Assembly: GCF_900113025.1 (NCBI RefSeq)
Contig: NZ_FONT01000003.1
Span: 228,139 to 292,138, forward strand
DNA from: Alteribacillus iranensis
GTDB lineage: Bacteria > Bacillota > Bacilli > Bacillales > Marinococcaceae
Reading direction: 5' to 3'
DNA length: 64,000 nt
The notes beneath the pieces were generated by a model, which searched no databases, was not told the origin of the DNA, and was given only the letters and a program-made list of their open reading frames with translations. Of the stretch, positions 1 to 9,777 are shown one piece after another. A program made the position numbers and the translations under genes. Numbering within the stretch: position 1 is the stretch's first letter; every line of letters begins with the position of its first letter.

Positions 1-337
1 CGGCAAGAAAAAACATCATGGCAGCTAACATAGCTAATATTGTAATGTCCAGATTTTGAGTTACGATATATGCTCCAGCCCCACCGGCCAAATGAAGTAC
101 AAACGAGATAGGCTGTACAAAACGCTGAAAACGACGTGCCAACCAATCTGCGACAAAAGAAATAATAGTGCCATAGAAAACGATGGGAATTAATGAAAAA
201 AATCCGTAAATGGTATAGCTTTCCATTACCATTTCCATGGATGTCGCGCCGCTCGTTGTCGGAATGGGGAAGAGAACACCCATCATAATGATAAATAACG
301 TCCATACCATTAACCCTGTGAGTAATTTATTCTTCAT
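1..337 (-). CDS. Partial integral membrane protein of unknown function
   Basis: Only the first 112 codons are inside the window; the rest runs off the left edge. The start ATG (complement of 335-337) follows a good GGAGG ribosome binding site. The N-terminus reads MKNKLLTGLMVWTLFIIMMG and is followed by further hydrophobic stretches (around residues 43-60, 76-88 and 95 onward), so at least three or four membrane segments are likely. I do not recognise the family. The short + strand reading frame over the same bases has no ribosome binding site and is taken as a shadow. Confidence 0.6.
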   Translation of the reverse strand, partial: MKNKLLTGLMVWTLFIIMMGVLFPIPTTSGATSMEMVMESYTIYGFFSLIPIVFYGTIISFVADWLARRFQRFVQPISFVLHLAGGAGAYIVTQNLDITILAMLAAMMFFLA

Positions 338-559
338 GGCAGTTCGCCTCCGTGTATGTTTTTTAAAATTGATCTGTTCAATAATTTATATAACCGCTTT
401 TGTCAAACTGAAACTTCAATTAATACATAATTTTGTTTCGTTCAGTTGCAAAATCGCGAAAAGCCCGATATCTTTGATATTAGGAAAATGAATGGTAGGA
501 TATAGAAAGTACACCGAGGCAGAATGAAATAAGTAAGAGTAGAAAGGAAGGTATCATCA

Positions 560-817
560 ATGGAATTAAAAGTAGACCAGACCCCGAATCCAAATGCAAT
601 AAAATTTACAGCACAGGAGACTCTATTTGAAGGCAGCACTTCTTTTAAAAAAGGGGATAACCCGGATCACCCTTTAGCACAGGCATTGCTGGAGATTGAT
701 GGGGTTGATAACATATTTGGATATGGAGATTTTGTAACAGTCAATAAAACAATGGAAGCCGACTGGGAGGATATTATTCCGAAAATCCAAGAAGCCTACA
801 ATCAGCATCACGGATAA
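560..817 (+). CDS. Nfu/NifU N-terminal domain scaffold-like protein
   Basis: This 85-residue protein consists almost wholly of the Nfu N-terminal domain (family Nfu_N). Diagnostic features are the start ELKVDQTPNPNAIKF and the later DGVDNIFGYGDFVTVNK. In larger Nfu proteins the domain sits before the CxxC cluster-binding NifU C-terminal domain. Here there is no cysteine at all, so it cannot hold an Fe-S cluster by itself and probably assists cluster or protein interactions (inference). An AGGAAGG site precedes the ATG, and a hairpin terminator follows directly, so it is a single-gene unit. Confidence 0.85.
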   Translation: MELKVDQTPNPNAIKFTAQETLFEGSTSFKKGDNPDHPLAQALLEIDGVDNIFGYGDFVTVNKTMEADWEDIIPKIQEAYNQHHG

Positions 818-824
818 AAGAAAG

Positions 825-856
825 GGGACTGCTCGTATACAGAGCAGTCCCTTAAG
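825..856 (+). terminator. Hairpin after the Nfu_N gene
   Basis: A 10-bp stem, gggactgctc with gagcagtccc, encloses a short loop just after the stop codon. The following T-run is weak, so termination may be incomplete. Confidence 0.6.
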
Positions 857-928
857 CGTTGTATATTTTCCGGAGCGTTGGTGCATGGTAAAAAAGAGAT
901 ACTATATCACATGTCACAGGAGGAACTC

Positions 929-1099
929 ATGACACGAGGACAGTCTGGAAATAATAAGAAAAAAAAGAAAGCTTCTCTTTCCCAAACACCGGCTAAGGAT
1001 ATAGAAAAAGGCGACTCTATGGCTGAATATGCAAAGGAAATATCAGCACTTCCGTCGAAAAAGCCAAAACGAGAAAACAAAAGAGAGACACGTCACTGA
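929..1099 (+). CDS. Small basic hydrophilic protein, YfhD-like
   Basis: The product is a 56-residue, lysine-rich, non-membrane protein starting MTRGQSGNNKKKKKASLSQT. The ATG at 929 has an excellent ACAGGAGG site 5 bases or so upstream; the reading frame is open further upstream but without such a site, so the shorter form is chosen. The N-terminal KKKASLSQTP followed by an acidic-aromatic EYAKE segment recalls the small YfhD family of Bacillus. That is a resemblance only; small acid-soluble spore proteins have similar composition. A strong terminator follows. Confidence 0.6.
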   Translation: MTRGQSGNNKKKKKASLSQTPAKDIEKGDSMAEYAKEISALPSKKPKRENKRETRH

Positions 1100-1107
1100 A
1101 TACTTGA

Positions 1108-1154
1108 ACATTAAAAAATTTCCACCGTCTCTTCTGGTGGAAATTTTTTAATGT
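1108..1154. terminator. Strong bidirectional terminator
   Basis: A perfect 19-bp stem (acattaaaaaatttccacc and its complement) with a 9-base loop separates two convergent genes. A-rich and T-rich arms give a U-tract in both directions, so it can serve the gene at 929-1099 and the gene at 1170-1391. Confidence 0.9.
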
Positions 1155-1169
1155 TTCTAAGCCATGCGT

Positions 1170-1391
1170 CTAAGATGAACGCTGGATGGATGGATTCGGT
1201 TTGGAAGACTGTGATTTGGCAGCAGGACGAGAGAAGTTGTCTATCATCGATTGTAATTCTTTATGCGCTTCACGAACTTTTAAAGTCTGATCGATAATTT
1301 GCTGAAAACCTTCGATATCAGAATCAGATGCATTCAACACGGATTTAGGAATACCTTCTGCAATTTGCTGTAAGGAGAGATCTCGATTCAC
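1170..1391 (-). CDS. Small hypothetical protein, probably helical
   Basis: A 73-residue protein starting from GTG (complement of 1389-1391), preceded by AAAGGTGG at suitable distance. The middle part (IEGFQQIIDQTLKVREAHKE) looks amphipathic and helical; the last 20 residues are rich in Ser, Lys, Pro and Gln and probably disordered. No family is recognised. It is convergent with the small basic protein and shares its terminator. Confidence 0.55.
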   Translation of the reverse strand: MNRDLSLQQIAEGIPKSVLNASDSDIEGFQQIIDQTLKVREAHKELQSMIDNFSRPAAKSQSSKPNPSIQRSS

Positions 1392-1826
1392 TGATTACGA
1401 CCACCTTTCTTTGTGAATTCCTTTTCCTGCCTTTAGATGATGATACTCATTGATACATTAATTGTGGAAAGCACAGTGATTTTCCTGCTAACCTGTGAGA
1501 AAACTTATCAACACTCTTCAGCGTATTTTATTATATTTTATCGATTGTATAATGAACTTGTTGAAAAAGTAGGTATGTGAATCAATCTCACACTTTTAAT
1601 ATCGCTTCTGTTTACGGAACGTTATACAGTAGAGGAAGTTCTAGTTGCTTACCGGTATGAAGGACACTTTTTTCAGTTTTTCCTCCGGGTGTTTCTTTCA
1701 TAAAAACGCTGAAGAATTTATACTTTGCTGAAGGTGTGTCATTCACAAAACTCCGTAAAAAGTCGTACATGGATCTGCCTTATAGTCCGTTCTTGAAAAA
1801 TTTCTCAAAAAAAAATCCATTTACTA
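1392..1826. other. Gene-free stretch before the cold-shock gene
   Basis: No open frame with a ribosome binding site was found on either strand. The stretch is AT-rich and contains a possible extended -10 (tgtataat near 1545-1552), without a convincing -35. It may hold the promoter of the leftward small gene. Confidence 0.4.
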
Positions 1827-1855
1827 TTGCAATACATTTATTTATGTTGTATAGT
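1827..1855 (+). promoter_or_regulatory. SigmaA promoter of the cold-shock gene
   Basis: TTGCAA (1827-1832) and TATAGT (1850-1855) are separated by exactly 17 bp. Transcription starting near 1862 gives a leader of about 125 bases before the csp start codon. A long 5' leader is typical of cold-shock mRNAs, where it controls stability and translation at low temperature. Confidence 0.8.
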
Positions 1856-1987
1856 TAAGGAACTTAAGGTTGTTCGCACTTCTAGAAAGTTTGAAATTGG
1901 TTTATCCTCTTTCGTCTTATCATCAAGTAGAGCAAGTTTTAAGAATACACATGTTGTGTGGTTAGCACACAAGGAGGATTTTATATT

Positions 1988-2185
1988 ATGGAACAAGGTA
2001 CAGTTAAGTGGTTTAATGCAGAAAAAGGCTTTGGATTTATCGAACGTGAAGGTGCAGACGATGTATTCGTACACTTCTCTGCTATTCAAGACGAAGGATT
2101 CAAAACTCTAGAAGAAGGCCAAAGCGTAACGTTTGAAATCGTTGACGGCCAACGCGGACCACAAGCAGCTAACGTACAAAAGTAA
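1988..2185 (+). CDS. csp: Cold-shock protein (CspA/CspB family)
   Basis: The 65-residue protein is a complete cold-shock domain with RNP1 (KGFGFIER, residues 13-20) and RNP2 (DVFVHFSAI, about 25-33). It binds single-stranded RNA and acts as an RNA chaperone during cold or rapid growth. The ATG at 1988 is chosen because AAGGAGG lies 11 bases upstream and the length matches CspB of B. subtilis (67 aa). It has its own promoter, a long leader and a terminator. Which paralogue it corresponds to cannot be decided from sequence alone. Confidence 0.97.
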   Translation: MEQGTVKWFNAEKGFGFIEREGADDVFVHFSAIQDEGFKTLEEGQSVTFEIVDGQRGPQAANVQK

Positions 2186-2207
2186 TACGTTTATATAATA
2201 TACAAGG

Positions 2208-2241
2208 AACCACAAGAGATACACAACTCTTGTGGTTTTTT
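2208..2241 (+). terminator. Terminator of the cold-shock gene
   Basis: An 11-bp perfect stem, aaccacaagag with ctcttgtggtt, is followed by a T-run. Confidence 0.9.
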
Positions 2242-2511
2242 GCGTGTGTTCGACATAGAATAACGATAGCAACAAAATGAACACCTCTCCTTGCGATAGC
2301 TGTTCTGCGACTTGTACATATGATGAAATGGAGTAACAGGCAGAATCTAATATTTAATGCCCACCTTATAATTTGACATTGCCCGCTGCCGAGAGCGGGT
2401 ATGAAAATGAATTAAAACAAGAACTAAAGACATGAAAAAGAAAAAGCGACTAGGATAACTTGAAAAGGAATGGCAGTTACTGTACTTCTCAACAAACAAG
2501 GAGGCAATGCA

Positions 2512-3357
2512 TTGAAAAAGATCTTTCTGATGATGACGATATTGTTATTTCTGTCCTCTTGCGGGCAAGGGGATACGGGAGAATCCAATGAAGAATTAGA
2601 AAAAGAAGAAGCTCCCTTCTACAAAGGGATGATTTCGGATATGATGGAATCTGATACAGAACAGCTCACTGTCTCAGGTGAGGTCGTCCAATCGAGTGAC
2701 GTGGATTACGACTCCCTGATTGTTTGGATAGAAGAAGATACCCAAATCAAAAATACAATGGGAGACGACATTGCGTATGAAGCGCTTAGTACAGGAGAGT
2801 ACGTGAGTATTTGGCTTAAAGATGACATAGTTATGGAAAGTATGCCGCCACAAGTGAAGGCTTCTAAAATTGTTGTCGGAACAGAAGAAACAACGGGAAG
2901 CAGCTTAAACGAAGAAGAAATCATACAAGAACAAAAAGAAGGCGATTTTGTGTTCCGGGCTGTGTCAGAAAAGAAAACATATAACCCACATGAGCCTGTT
3001 CACATTGCTGGTATGATTCGATATGGAGGAAAGAAAGAATCCGTTGAAGTGGGGCATGGCGGCTTTCAGCTGATGCGTTTTAAAGTTGAAGAGAAAACCC
3101 GTGATATCACGATAGATTGGGCTCACGCGTCCATTTTCAGCCAAACCACATTGACCAATGATGAATGGCACATAGAAACATTCGAAAAAACCGGTGAAAT
3201 AGGAGAGACAGAATTTCATGAGGAGTTTTTTAATAAGGAAGGACTGCCTGAAGGACAATATGTGATTACGATATCAACGGACCTTCAAATAGACGAGGAA
3301 ACAACCATTTCATTTTCAGAGGACATAGAAATTGAAGTAAAAGAAGAGGAGGAGTGA
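2512..3357 (+). CDS. Lipoprotein with DUF3221-like domain
   Basis: A 281-residue secreted lipoprotein. The TTG at 2512 is preferred because AAGGAGG ends 7 bases upstream and it yields a short signal peptide ([17 protein letters not shown]) with lipobox cysteine at residue 17. Residues about 35-120 resemble DUF3221: a small beta domain with a phrase like VWIEEDTQI followed by [10 protein letters not shown]. The C-terminal half (about 140-275) is a second beta-rich domain of the kind seen in BsuPI-like extracellular modules; this second assignment is weak. The protein is strongly acidic. csaA follows within 5 bases of the stop, so the two are probably co-transcribed. Confidence 0.75.
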   Translation: MKKIFLMMTILLFLSSCGQGDTGESNEELEKEEAPFYKGMISDMMESDTEQLTVSGEVVQSSDVDYDSLIVWIEEDTQIKNTMGDDIAYEALSTGEYVSIWLKDDIVMESMPPQVKASKIVVGTEETTGSSLNEEEIIQEQKEGDFVFRAVSEKKTYNPHEPVHIAGMIRYGGKKESVEVGHGGFQLMRFKVEEKTRDITIDWAHASIFSQTTLTNDEWHIETFEKTGEIGETEFHEEFFNKEGLPEGQYVITISTDLQIDEETTISFSEDIEIEVKEEEE

Positions 3358-3362
3358 GACAA

Positions 3363-3692
3363 ATGGCGGAAATTGCTGATTTTATGAACCTTGAAATCCG
3401 AATAGGTACGATCGTAGAAGCGGAACCATTTCCGGAAGCGCGGAAACCGGCTATCAAATTAAAAATAGACTTTGGGGAGATAGGCATAAAAGCATCCTCT
3501 GCCCAAATAACCAATCGGTACGAACCGGAGGAGCTCGTCGGACAGCAAGTAACGGCTGTCGTGAATTTTCCTCCGATGCGCATCGCTGGTTATAAATCAG
3601 AGGTGCTCGTTCTAGGAGCAGTCCCTGAAGAAGGAGATGTCGTCTTGCTTCAGCCAGTGGAATCAGTTCAGAACGGTACTCCTGTTAGTTAG
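3363..3692 (+). CDS. csaA: CsaA, tRNA-binding-domain chaperone
   Basis: The 109-residue protein is a single tRNA-binding (EMAP/Trbp111-type OB-fold) domain, matching B. subtilis CsaA (110 aa). Visible features include [24 protein letters not shown], the SSAQITNRY segment and the C-terminal [19 protein letters not shown]. CsaA is a dimeric chaperone that binds SecA and precursor proteins and can support export. The start at 3363 follows GAGGAGGAG. It lies directly after the lipoprotein gene and overlaps the convergent radical SAM gene by 8 bp. Confidence 0.95.
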   Translation: MAEIADFMNLEIRIGTIVEAEPFPEARKPAIKLKIDFGEIGIKASSAQITNRYEPEELVGQQVTAVVNFPPMRIAGYKSEVLVLGAVPEEGDVVLLQPVESVQNGTPVS

Positions 3693-5451
3693 CAGACGTT
3701 ACCGTTAGCTCTTTCAACGTACGGAGGGGAAGATGCCGTACGGTTTTTGTTTTTGTCTTCACGTTGTAATGTACAAATAATATTTCAGGTTCTCGTATGA
3801 TGGCTCCTGTATCTAAATAGGTAGCTAAGGAAAACGGCAGCTGTTCGGTAATGGAATGCTTCGGCCAATCATGAGATTCAAGAGTTTTAGGAAGATCTAT
3901 AAGGTCTGGTTGTTCTCTCAATAAACGCAAACATTGGATATGTTCTTCTTTGGATAAAACCGGGGTTCCCCATGATTTTCTTGGCTTGTGTTTTTGGTGC
4001 AGGAAATAATCATACGTCATCAGCCCTTCAATGATGTCCATTCCTTTAGTGTCACGGTGTTTTAAAAACTCCTGTAGACGAAGAAAAAGGTCTTCTAGTT
4101 GATGTCCTATTTTTCCCCATCCTTTTTCATACCAGTAATCCCCAAACTCTTGGAAAAAGTCGAAAGGTGTGTCAAATACATCTTTTACTAAGTGATGAAT
4201 GGTATGATCCATTCGATGGTCATTCCAATACTTATCGAGAATATCTTCTACTCTTTTAATTCGAGAAATGTCAGAGAAGCTTATGACATCGTTATACAAC
4301 ATTTCATAAGGAGCTTGGTTCATATACACGTACCCGAATTTTTCTGCTTGAATGCGCAGACCAGTTCCTCGAAGCATTTTTAAAAAACCGAGCTGTAATT
4401 CTTCTGGTTCCATTGCAAATACATCATTAAATGTTTGTTTAAATCGATCATAATCTTCTTCTGGAAGACCTGCAATTAAGTCAAGGTGCTGTACAATTTT
4501 GCCGCCTTCTTTTACCATACGAACTGTCCGTTCCAGTTTCTTTAGATTTTGATGCCTCTTGACGAGCTTGTTCGTAATGTCATTGGTAGATTGAACACCA
4601 ATCTCAAAGCGGAATAGTCCAGGGGGAGCATGCTCGTTCAGAAATTCTAATAGCTCTGGAGGCATAATATCTGCGGTAATTTCAAATTGAAACTGACATC
4701 CTTGGTGATTATCTATTAAGAATTGAAAAATCTCTCGTGCATATTCTCGTTGGATATTAAACGTTCGGTCTACAAATTTAATCATTTTTGCGCCATTTTC
4801 TATTAAATAAAGCAAATCGTCTTTAACTTTTTCAATGTCGAAATAACGAACACCGGCTTCAATCGATGACAAACAAAACTGACAGCTAAACGGACATCCA
4901 CGACTCGTTTCAAAATAAGTGATGCGCCGGGAGAGGTCTTTTTTGTCTTCTGCAAAGCGGTAAGGGCTCGGAATTTTTTCGAGATCTGCTTTCGGACGCG
5001 GCGGGTTGATGACTACTTCTCCCTTCTTGCGGAAAGCTGCTCCGAATACCATATGATACTTCTCTTCTCCCGCTATTTCATCGAGTAAATGTTTAAAAGT
5101 TTCTTCGCCTTCATTGATGACAATAAAGTCCACATCCGAGAGTCGGTTCATCCAATACTCGGTGTCATATGATACTTCCGGACCACCGAGAACAATTTTT
5201 AATTCTGGCTTTATTTTTTTTAGCATAGAGACGACTTCAATGGTCTCTTCGATATTCCAGATATAACAAGAAAAACCGATGACATCGGGGTGTTTTTCAA
5301 ATAAATCAGTTACGATATTCATCGAAGGGTCTTTAATGGTGTACTCGGCCATTTCTATATCGTAATCTGGGTAAGCGGAGGCTTTTAAATAACGTAGCGC
5401 CAGACAAGTATGTATATATTTTGCGTTCAACGTGCTTACAATTACATTCAT
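3685..5451 (-). CDS. B12-binding-domain radical SAM protein (DUF4080 type)
   Basis: A 588-residue protein. The N-terminal ~140 residues look like a cobalamin-binding Rossmann domain ([11 protein letters not shown], then [14 protein letters not shown]). The radical SAM core follows with the cluster motif CPFSCQFC (CxxxCxxC), and a C-terminal DUF4080-like region completes it. Such proteins use SAM, and usually cobalamin, for methylation or rearrangement chemistry; the substrate of this widespread Firmicutes family is unknown. Like several relatives it lacks an obvious DxHxxG cobalamin motif, so cobalamin use is not certain. It is transcribed alone, convergent with csaA. Confidence 0.85.
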   Translation of the reverse strand: MNVIVSTLNAKYIHTCLALRYLKASAYPDYDIEMAEYTIKDPSMNIVTDLFEKHPDVIGFSCYIWNIEETIEVVSMLKKIKPELKIVLGGPEVSYDTEYWMNRLSDVDFIVINEGEETFKHLLDEIAGEEKYHMVFGAAFRKKGEVVINPPRPKADLEKIPSPYRFAEDKKDLSRRITYFETSRGCPFSCQFCLSSIEAGVRYFDIEKVKDDLLYLIENGAKMIKFVDRTFNIQREYAREIFQFLIDNHQGCQFQFEITADIMPPELLEFLNEHAPPGLFRFEIGVQSTNDITNKLVKRHQNLKKLERTVRMVKEGGKIVQHLDLIAGLPEEDYDRFKQTFNDVFAMEPEELQLGFLKMLRGTGLRIQAEKFGYVYMNQAPYEMLYNDVISFSDISRIKRVEDILDKYWNDHRMDHTIHHLVKDVFDTPFDFFQEFGDYWYEKGWGKIGHQLEDLFLRLQEFLKHRDTKGMDIIEGLMTYDYFLHQKHKPRKSWGTPVLSKEEHIQCLRLLREQPDLIDLPKTLESHDWPKHSITEQLPFSLATYLDTGAIIREPEILFVHYNVKTKTKTVRHLPLRTLKELTVTSAN

Positions 5452-5578
5452 GTGGAATATCTCTCCTTCTCATAAATAGTGCAAAACGGATGAACAATCG
5501 CATTGGCACTGGTCTTATGTTATCATATGTTCGGCATGAAATTCTTCTATACCAGCAAATTGAAAATTAAAGGAATGA

Positions 5579-6154
5579 GTGTTTGTGGTAATTTCTATGG
5601 CACCGTGGCTGTTTCATCTCATCCTGTCCATTATTATCCTTATTCTAGCTTTTATCATTGGCAGAGGTCTGTATCATTTCTTGTCAAAGAAAGAAAAGTC
5701 AAGGAAGTGGCAGGATAGACTGCTAGCATTACTTCTTGCGGTCGTAATGGCAGGTTTTTATTTTTACATAACAGAAGGATTTACGGACAGAGCTTCGTTA
5801 GGTGAAAAAATAGTAACTTCCTCTGGATCTAAGACCGTGGGGGAAGAACAAGAAGTGCTCATCCCTCTTGGGGACTACGTAGTCATAGAAAGGTTATATG
5901 AATACGGGTATGTCGTGGAGGATGTCCTTCAAGGTAATGAGTATAGGATGACTTTTCTTATAGAGGATGAAGTAGCATTTCTAGAGAATTATTCGGATTA
6001 TGTAACGGGAAATGGGATGTTTATTAATGAGTCTCGTTTTCTCTTTAAACAAGCATATAATGAGGAATGGAAACAAGTACTCGAGGCAGCCAGGGAACGA
6101 GAAGAAGTCGATATCCCAGGAGTCGAATTACAAATGGATAAAGTAAAAAAATGA
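5579..6154 (+). CDS. Hypothetical membrane-anchored protein
   Basis: A 191-residue protein with two N-terminal membrane segments (about residues 8-32 and 45-64) and a soluble acidic remainder, probably outside the cell. The start is uncertain: GTG at 5579 is 4 bases after AAAGGA, GTG at 5585 is 10 bases after it, and ATG at 5597 also gives a viable hydrophobic start. No family is recognised. It is monocistronic and followed by a structured region and terminator. Confidence 0.6.
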   Translation: MFVVISMAPWLFHLILSIIILILAFIIGRGLYHFLSKKEKSRKWQDRLLALLLAVVMAGFYFYITEGFTDRASLGEKIVTSSGSKTVGEEQEVLIPLGDYVVIERLYEYGYVVEDVLQGNEYRMTFLIEDEVAFLENYSDYVTGNGMFINESRFLFKQAYNEEWKQVLEAAREREEVDIPGVELQMDKVKK

Positions 6155-6163
6155 GTTTGCTGA

Positions 6164-6271
6164 AGAAGTCTGTCAGAAGAGCTGTTGAAAGCTTACAGAC
6201 TCCTGGGGGTGAGAGCACCGCCATGCACTTCTTTAGAAAATGGCGCCGAGAAGTTGGGCGCCTCATTTTTT
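6164..6271 (+). terminator. Structured 3' region ending in a terminator
   Basis: Three hairpins follow the membrane-protein gene: agtctgt/acagact (6167-6203 region) with an inner agct/agct helix, a short ggtg-agag-cacc, and finally ggcgcc (6242-6247) with ggcgcc (6257-6262) followed by tca and seven T. The last is a clear intrinsic terminator. The earlier two may be part of a 3' UTR or a small RNA. Confidence 0.6.
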
Positions 6272-6794
6272 TAAGCCTTATGATCCTTGAACATGACATT
6301 ATTGTGCGCAGACGTTTTCATTCCATCACACTTTGTTGCAATAATGCTTTAACGCAAATTTGTATTAACGCTTTAAATTAAATTATAGTAATAGAATAAT
6401 TTAGACCGTTATTATCCTTAAATTTTCAGCAATATCAATAATTCACAGCCTTTGTTAATTCAGAAAATTTCAATGATTTTCTATTGACAAAATAAATAAA
6501 GTCTAGTACATTCAAGTTAACCGAAAACATATTGCGAATTTTAATCCCTCGTTCCATATTCGTCATTTCTCTCATATGATCTTTAAAATTATTATACCTG
6601 AAAAATTTCGAGGAGGGGTGTACATTTCTTTTGTTCTGTTATGAAAGGGCTTACAAATAAAAAGTAAAACTATTTAAAAAATCGTATATATGCTAAAATA
6701 ATGACATCTATTTTGTTTCGTCTAAGCAGAATGGATCTCCTGAGTATGTTACTTAAGGAGTATTATTTTTCTTAAAAAAAGAGGGGGAGAAAAA
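6272..6794 (+). promoter_or_regulatory. Long leader region of the ABC transporter operon
   Basis: No gene is seen in this 520-bp AT-rich stretch. A likely extended -10 (TGCTAAAAT, 6691-6699) would start transcription near 6706. Within the resulting leader, ctcctgagta and tacttaaggag (about 6737-6762) form a hairpin followed by a T-rich run, which looks like an attenuator. No T-box or other riboswitch consensus that I know is visible. Confidence 0.4.
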
Positions 6795-7859
6795 ATGAAC
6801 AAGAAATGGCTGAAAGCGTTGTTTGCAGGTGCGCTATCCGCATCTGTATTGGCAGCGTGCGGGGAATCAGAAGAAGATGCTGCGAGTGAAGACACTGGCA
6901 CAAGTGAAGGCGGGACCGAAGAGGCAGCATCGAACGAAGAATCAGGTTCAGAAGATACTTATGTTATCGGCGCTACTCAAATTGTAGAACATCCTTCACT
7001 GGATGCTGCCTACGAAGGTTTTAAAGAAGGACTCGCTGATAATGGATTCGTCGAAGGAGAAAATGTAGAATATGATCACCAAAGTGCGCAAGGGGATCAA
7101 AACAATACGGCAACGATTGCTAACAATTTCATCTCTGAAGGAGTAGACTTGATTTTTGCTAATTCTACACCTAGCGCTCAGGCTGCACTGCAAGCAAGCA
7201 ACGATACACCAATTATTTTCACTTCCGTCACCGACGCTGTAGAAGCAGGATTAATCGACGGCATGGATACGCCAGGGGAATTAATTACGGGAGTAGTAGA
7301 CCTTCATCCGGATGCCATTAACATGACAGTTGATTTTATTTCTGAATATTTTCCAGATTCGACTGTCGGAATGGTATACAATTCAGGAGAGCAAAACTCC
7401 GTCACTCAAATTGAAGCAGTAGAGGAGGCGGCAACTGACTCAGGGTTGGAAGTCGAAACTAGAAGTGTTTCAACATCTGCAGAGGTTCAGCAGGCAACAG
7501 AATCATTAGTCGGAGAAGCGGATTTGCTCTATATCATTACAGATAATACGGTTGTTTCTGCGCTGGAATCAGTGGTTGGCATTGCAGAATCACAAAGTCT
7601 TCCATTAATAGTCGGTGAACCTGATTCCCTCGAACGAGGCGGGTTTGCTACATTTGGTATCAACTATCATGATATCGGATACCGGGCTGGTGAGATGGCT
7701 GCGGAAGTACTGAGCGAAGAAAGCACACCAGCTGACATTCCTGCAGAATACCCACAAGACATGGAGTTGTTTATTAATAGAGAAGCAGGAGAAGCCCAAG
7801 GGGTTGACATCCACGAAGATTGGGAAGAAGAGGCTCAATTTATTAACGGAGAGGAATAA
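6795..7859 (+). CDS. ABC transporter substrate-binding lipoprotein (TrpX-like)
   Basis: The 354-residue protein has a signal peptide ending in the lipobox LAAC (Cys 21), an acidic Ser/Glu linker to about residue 50, and then a periplasmic-binding fold of the PF04392 (TrpX/DUF534) family, with YVIGATQIVEHPSLDAAYEGFKEGL at its start and the hinge phrase IIFTSVTDAVEAGL. In Gram-positive bacteria this family delivers tryptophan, tyrosine or other small aromatic or polar solutes to a two-gene permease/ATPase pair, which follows here. The actual ligand cannot be read from the sequence; no tryptophan T-box precedes it. Confidence 0.9.
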   Translation: MNKKWLKALFAGALSASVLAACGESEEDAASEDTGTSEGGTEEAASNEESGSEDTYVIGATQIVEHPSLDAAYEGFKEGLADNGFVEGENVEYDHQSAQGDQNNTATIANNFISEGVDLIFANSTPSAQAALQASNDTPIIFTSVTDAVEAGLIDGMDTPGELITGVVDLHPDAINMTVDFISEYFPDSTVGMVYNSGEQNSVTQIEAVEEAATDSGLEVETRSVSTSAEVQQATESLVGEADLLYIITDNTVVSALESVVGIAESQSLPLIVGEPDSLERGGFATFGINYHDIGYRAGEMAAEVLSEESTPADIPAEYPQDMELFINREAGEAQGVDIHEDWEEEAQFINGEE

Positions 7860-7870
7860 GGGAGAGGTAA

Positions 7871-7909
7871 TAAGGCCTGGCCTGAATGTGTGAGCTTAGG
7901 GCTAGGCCT
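7871..7909 (+). promoter_or_regulatory. Hairpin between binding-protein and permease genes
   Basis: aaggcctggcc pairs with gggctaggcctt with one mismatch. No T-run follows. Such hairpins after a binding-protein gene usually stabilise the upstream mRNA and lower downstream expression, giving more binding protein than permease (inference). Confidence 0.6.
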
Positions 7910-7948
7910 TATCCTAATATCTTAGGTGATAGGAAGGAGAACCGGAGG

Positions 7949-8959
7949 ATGTTTATTTCCATATTTGGCGCTCTTGAGTCCGGTTTAATATATGCGTTAA
8001 TGGCACTTGGTGTCTATTTATCATTCCGTGTGCTCGATTTTCCGGATTTGACGGTAGACGGCAGCTTTGTGACCGGCGCCGCTATGGCGGCAGTTATGAT
8101 TATTAACGGTCAATCTCCTGTAGTAGCGACAATCGCAGCTGTTATTACAGGGTTTATAGCAGGGTGCTTTACTGGTCTTTTACACACGAAAGGTAAAATT
8201 AACCCATTATTATCTGGCATTTTAATGATGATTGCTCTCTATTCTATAAATCTGCGTATCATGGGACAGTCCAACATACCTTTACTAGGAGAAACAACCA
8301 TTTTTTCATCTGTCACTTCATTTTGGGAAAGCTTAAATCTCAGTGCCCCATTTAATGCAGTCATTGGTGCCCTTGGAGTGCCAGGGACACCGCAAACATG
8401 GGCCATCTTATTTATTGCACTAATTGTTACGCTTATCATTAAATGTATTACTGATTATTTTCTAAAAACGGAAGTAGGGTTAGCTCTTCGTGCCACAGGT
8501 GATAATCAAAAAATGATTCGCAGCTTTTCTGCAAATACCGATATATTAATCATTATGGGATTAGGGATTTCTAATGCTTTTGTTGCTTTGTCTGGTGCAC
8601 TCATTGCGCAACACGGAGGATTTGCTGACGTAGGCATGGGAATTGGCATGATTATTATCGGACTGGCATCTGTTATTATTGGAGAGGCATTATTTGGAAC
8701 GAAGACGATCGCCCGAACGACATTAGCAGTCATTGGAGGAGCGGTGATATATAGAATTGTGGTATCTCTGGCTCTTCGGGTCGATTTCCTCGAAACAGGA
8801 GACATGAAGCTCATCACTGCTATTATTGTCATTGCAGCACTAGTCACTCCAAAAATCTTAGAGTCACAGCGTGAAAGGCGTAGAAGGCTTCGTAAAAAAG
8901 CGGAGCTTGCTGAAGTGGCAAGTTTGGAAGAAGGAGGAAAACGGAATGCTGCAACTTAG
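7949..8959 (+). CDS. ABC transporter permease (TrpY-like)
   Basis: A 336-residue membrane protein of the branched-chain-amino-acid-type permease family (BPD_transp_2), with eight or more hydrophobic segments and the family phrase LSFRVLDFPDLTVDGSFVTGAA near the N-terminus. The ATG at 7949 is chosen over an upstream in-frame start because it opens with the hydrophobic MFISIFGALESGLIYALMAL and follows AGGAAGGAG. The C-terminus is basic and cytoplasmic. It overlaps the ATPase gene by 14 bp, so translation is coupled. Confidence 0.9.
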   Translation: MFISIFGALESGLIYALMALGVYLSFRVLDFPDLTVDGSFVTGAAMAAVMIINGQSPVVATIAAVITGFIAGCFTGLLHTKGKINPLLSGILMMIALYSINLRIMGQSNIPLLGETTIFSSVTSFWESLNLSAPFNAVIGALGVPGTPQTWAILFIALIVTLIIKCITDYFLKTEVGLALRATGDNQKMIRSFSANTDILIIMGLGISNAFVALSGALIAQHGGFADVGMGIGMIIIGLASVIIGEALFGTKTIARTTLAVIGGAVIYRIVVSLALRVDFLETGDMKLITAIIVIAALVTPKILESQRERRRRLRKKAELAEVASLEEGGKRNAAT

Positions 8960-9740
8960 CCAAGTTTTTCTTACATTCAATGAAGGTACGATGGATGAGA
9001 AAAAAGCTTTACAACACGTAAACCTTGATTTAAAGCATGGTGACTTTTTAACAATTATAGGAAGTAACGGTGCTGGGAAATCGACGATGATGAATATCGT
9101 TTCGGGATCACTCCTGCCTGATGCGGGAGATGTTGTGATTGACGAATCCCCCGTTACTCATTTACAAGAGTATAAGCGGGCACAATTAATTGGAAGGGTG
9201 TTTCAGGATCCGATGGCTGGAACTGCTCCATCCATGACGATTGAGGAAAACTTAGCGATGGCTTGGTCTCGAAACAAAAAAAGAAAATTAATCCCAGGTG
9301 TAACAAAAAAGAGAAAAGATTTGTTTCGTGAACATCTGGAATCATTACACTTGGGATTAGAAGACAGACTTTCAGCAAAAGTAGGTCTTCTTTCTGGAGG
9401 AGAACGACAAGCGTTATCCTTGTTAATGGCAACATTTACGGAGCCCAAAATATTATTGCTGGATGAGCATACAGCAGCCCTTGATCCTTCTCGAGCTGAG
9501 CTTATTACTAACTTAACAGCAGAAATCGTCGACAAATTTAATCTCACGACGATGATGGTTACTCATAACATGCAACAAGCTCTTGATCTCGGCAATCGTC
9601 TCATTATGATGGATAAAGGGCAAATAATATTAGACGTGGACGAAAGCGAGAAAAAAGACTTAACCATTGATAAGTTGCTAAATGAATTTCAACGCATACG
9701 CGGGGAGCAAATGGCGAATGACAAAGCAATTTTGGGTTAA
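8946..9740 (+). CDS. ABC transporter ATP-binding protein (TrpZ-like)
   Basis: The 264-residue ATPase shows Walker A GSNGAGKS, a Q-loop in FQDPMAGTAP, the signature LSGGERQALSL, Walker B ILLLDEHTAALDP and the switch histidine in MMVTHNMQQAL. It energises the permease encoded just upstream. The ATG at 8946 follows AAGGAGG with correct spacing, inside the permease 3' end. A terminator follows the operon. Confidence 0.95.
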   Translation: MLQLSQVFLTFNEGTMDEKKALQHVNLDLKHGDFLTIIGSNGAGKSTMMNIVSGSLLPDAGDVVIDESPVTHLQEYKRAQLIGRVFQDPMAGTAPSMTIEENLAMAWSRNKKRKLIPGVTKKRKDLFREHLESLHLGLEDRLSAKVGLLSGGERQALSLLMATFTEPKILLLDEHTAALDPSRAELITNLTAEIVDKFNLTTMMVTHNMQQALDLGNRLIMMDKGQIILDVDESEKKDLTIDKLLNEFQRIRGEQMANDKAILG

Positions 9741-9777
9741 TGATTTGTCGTTTTTCCAGATCCATTTACGAAGAAGG

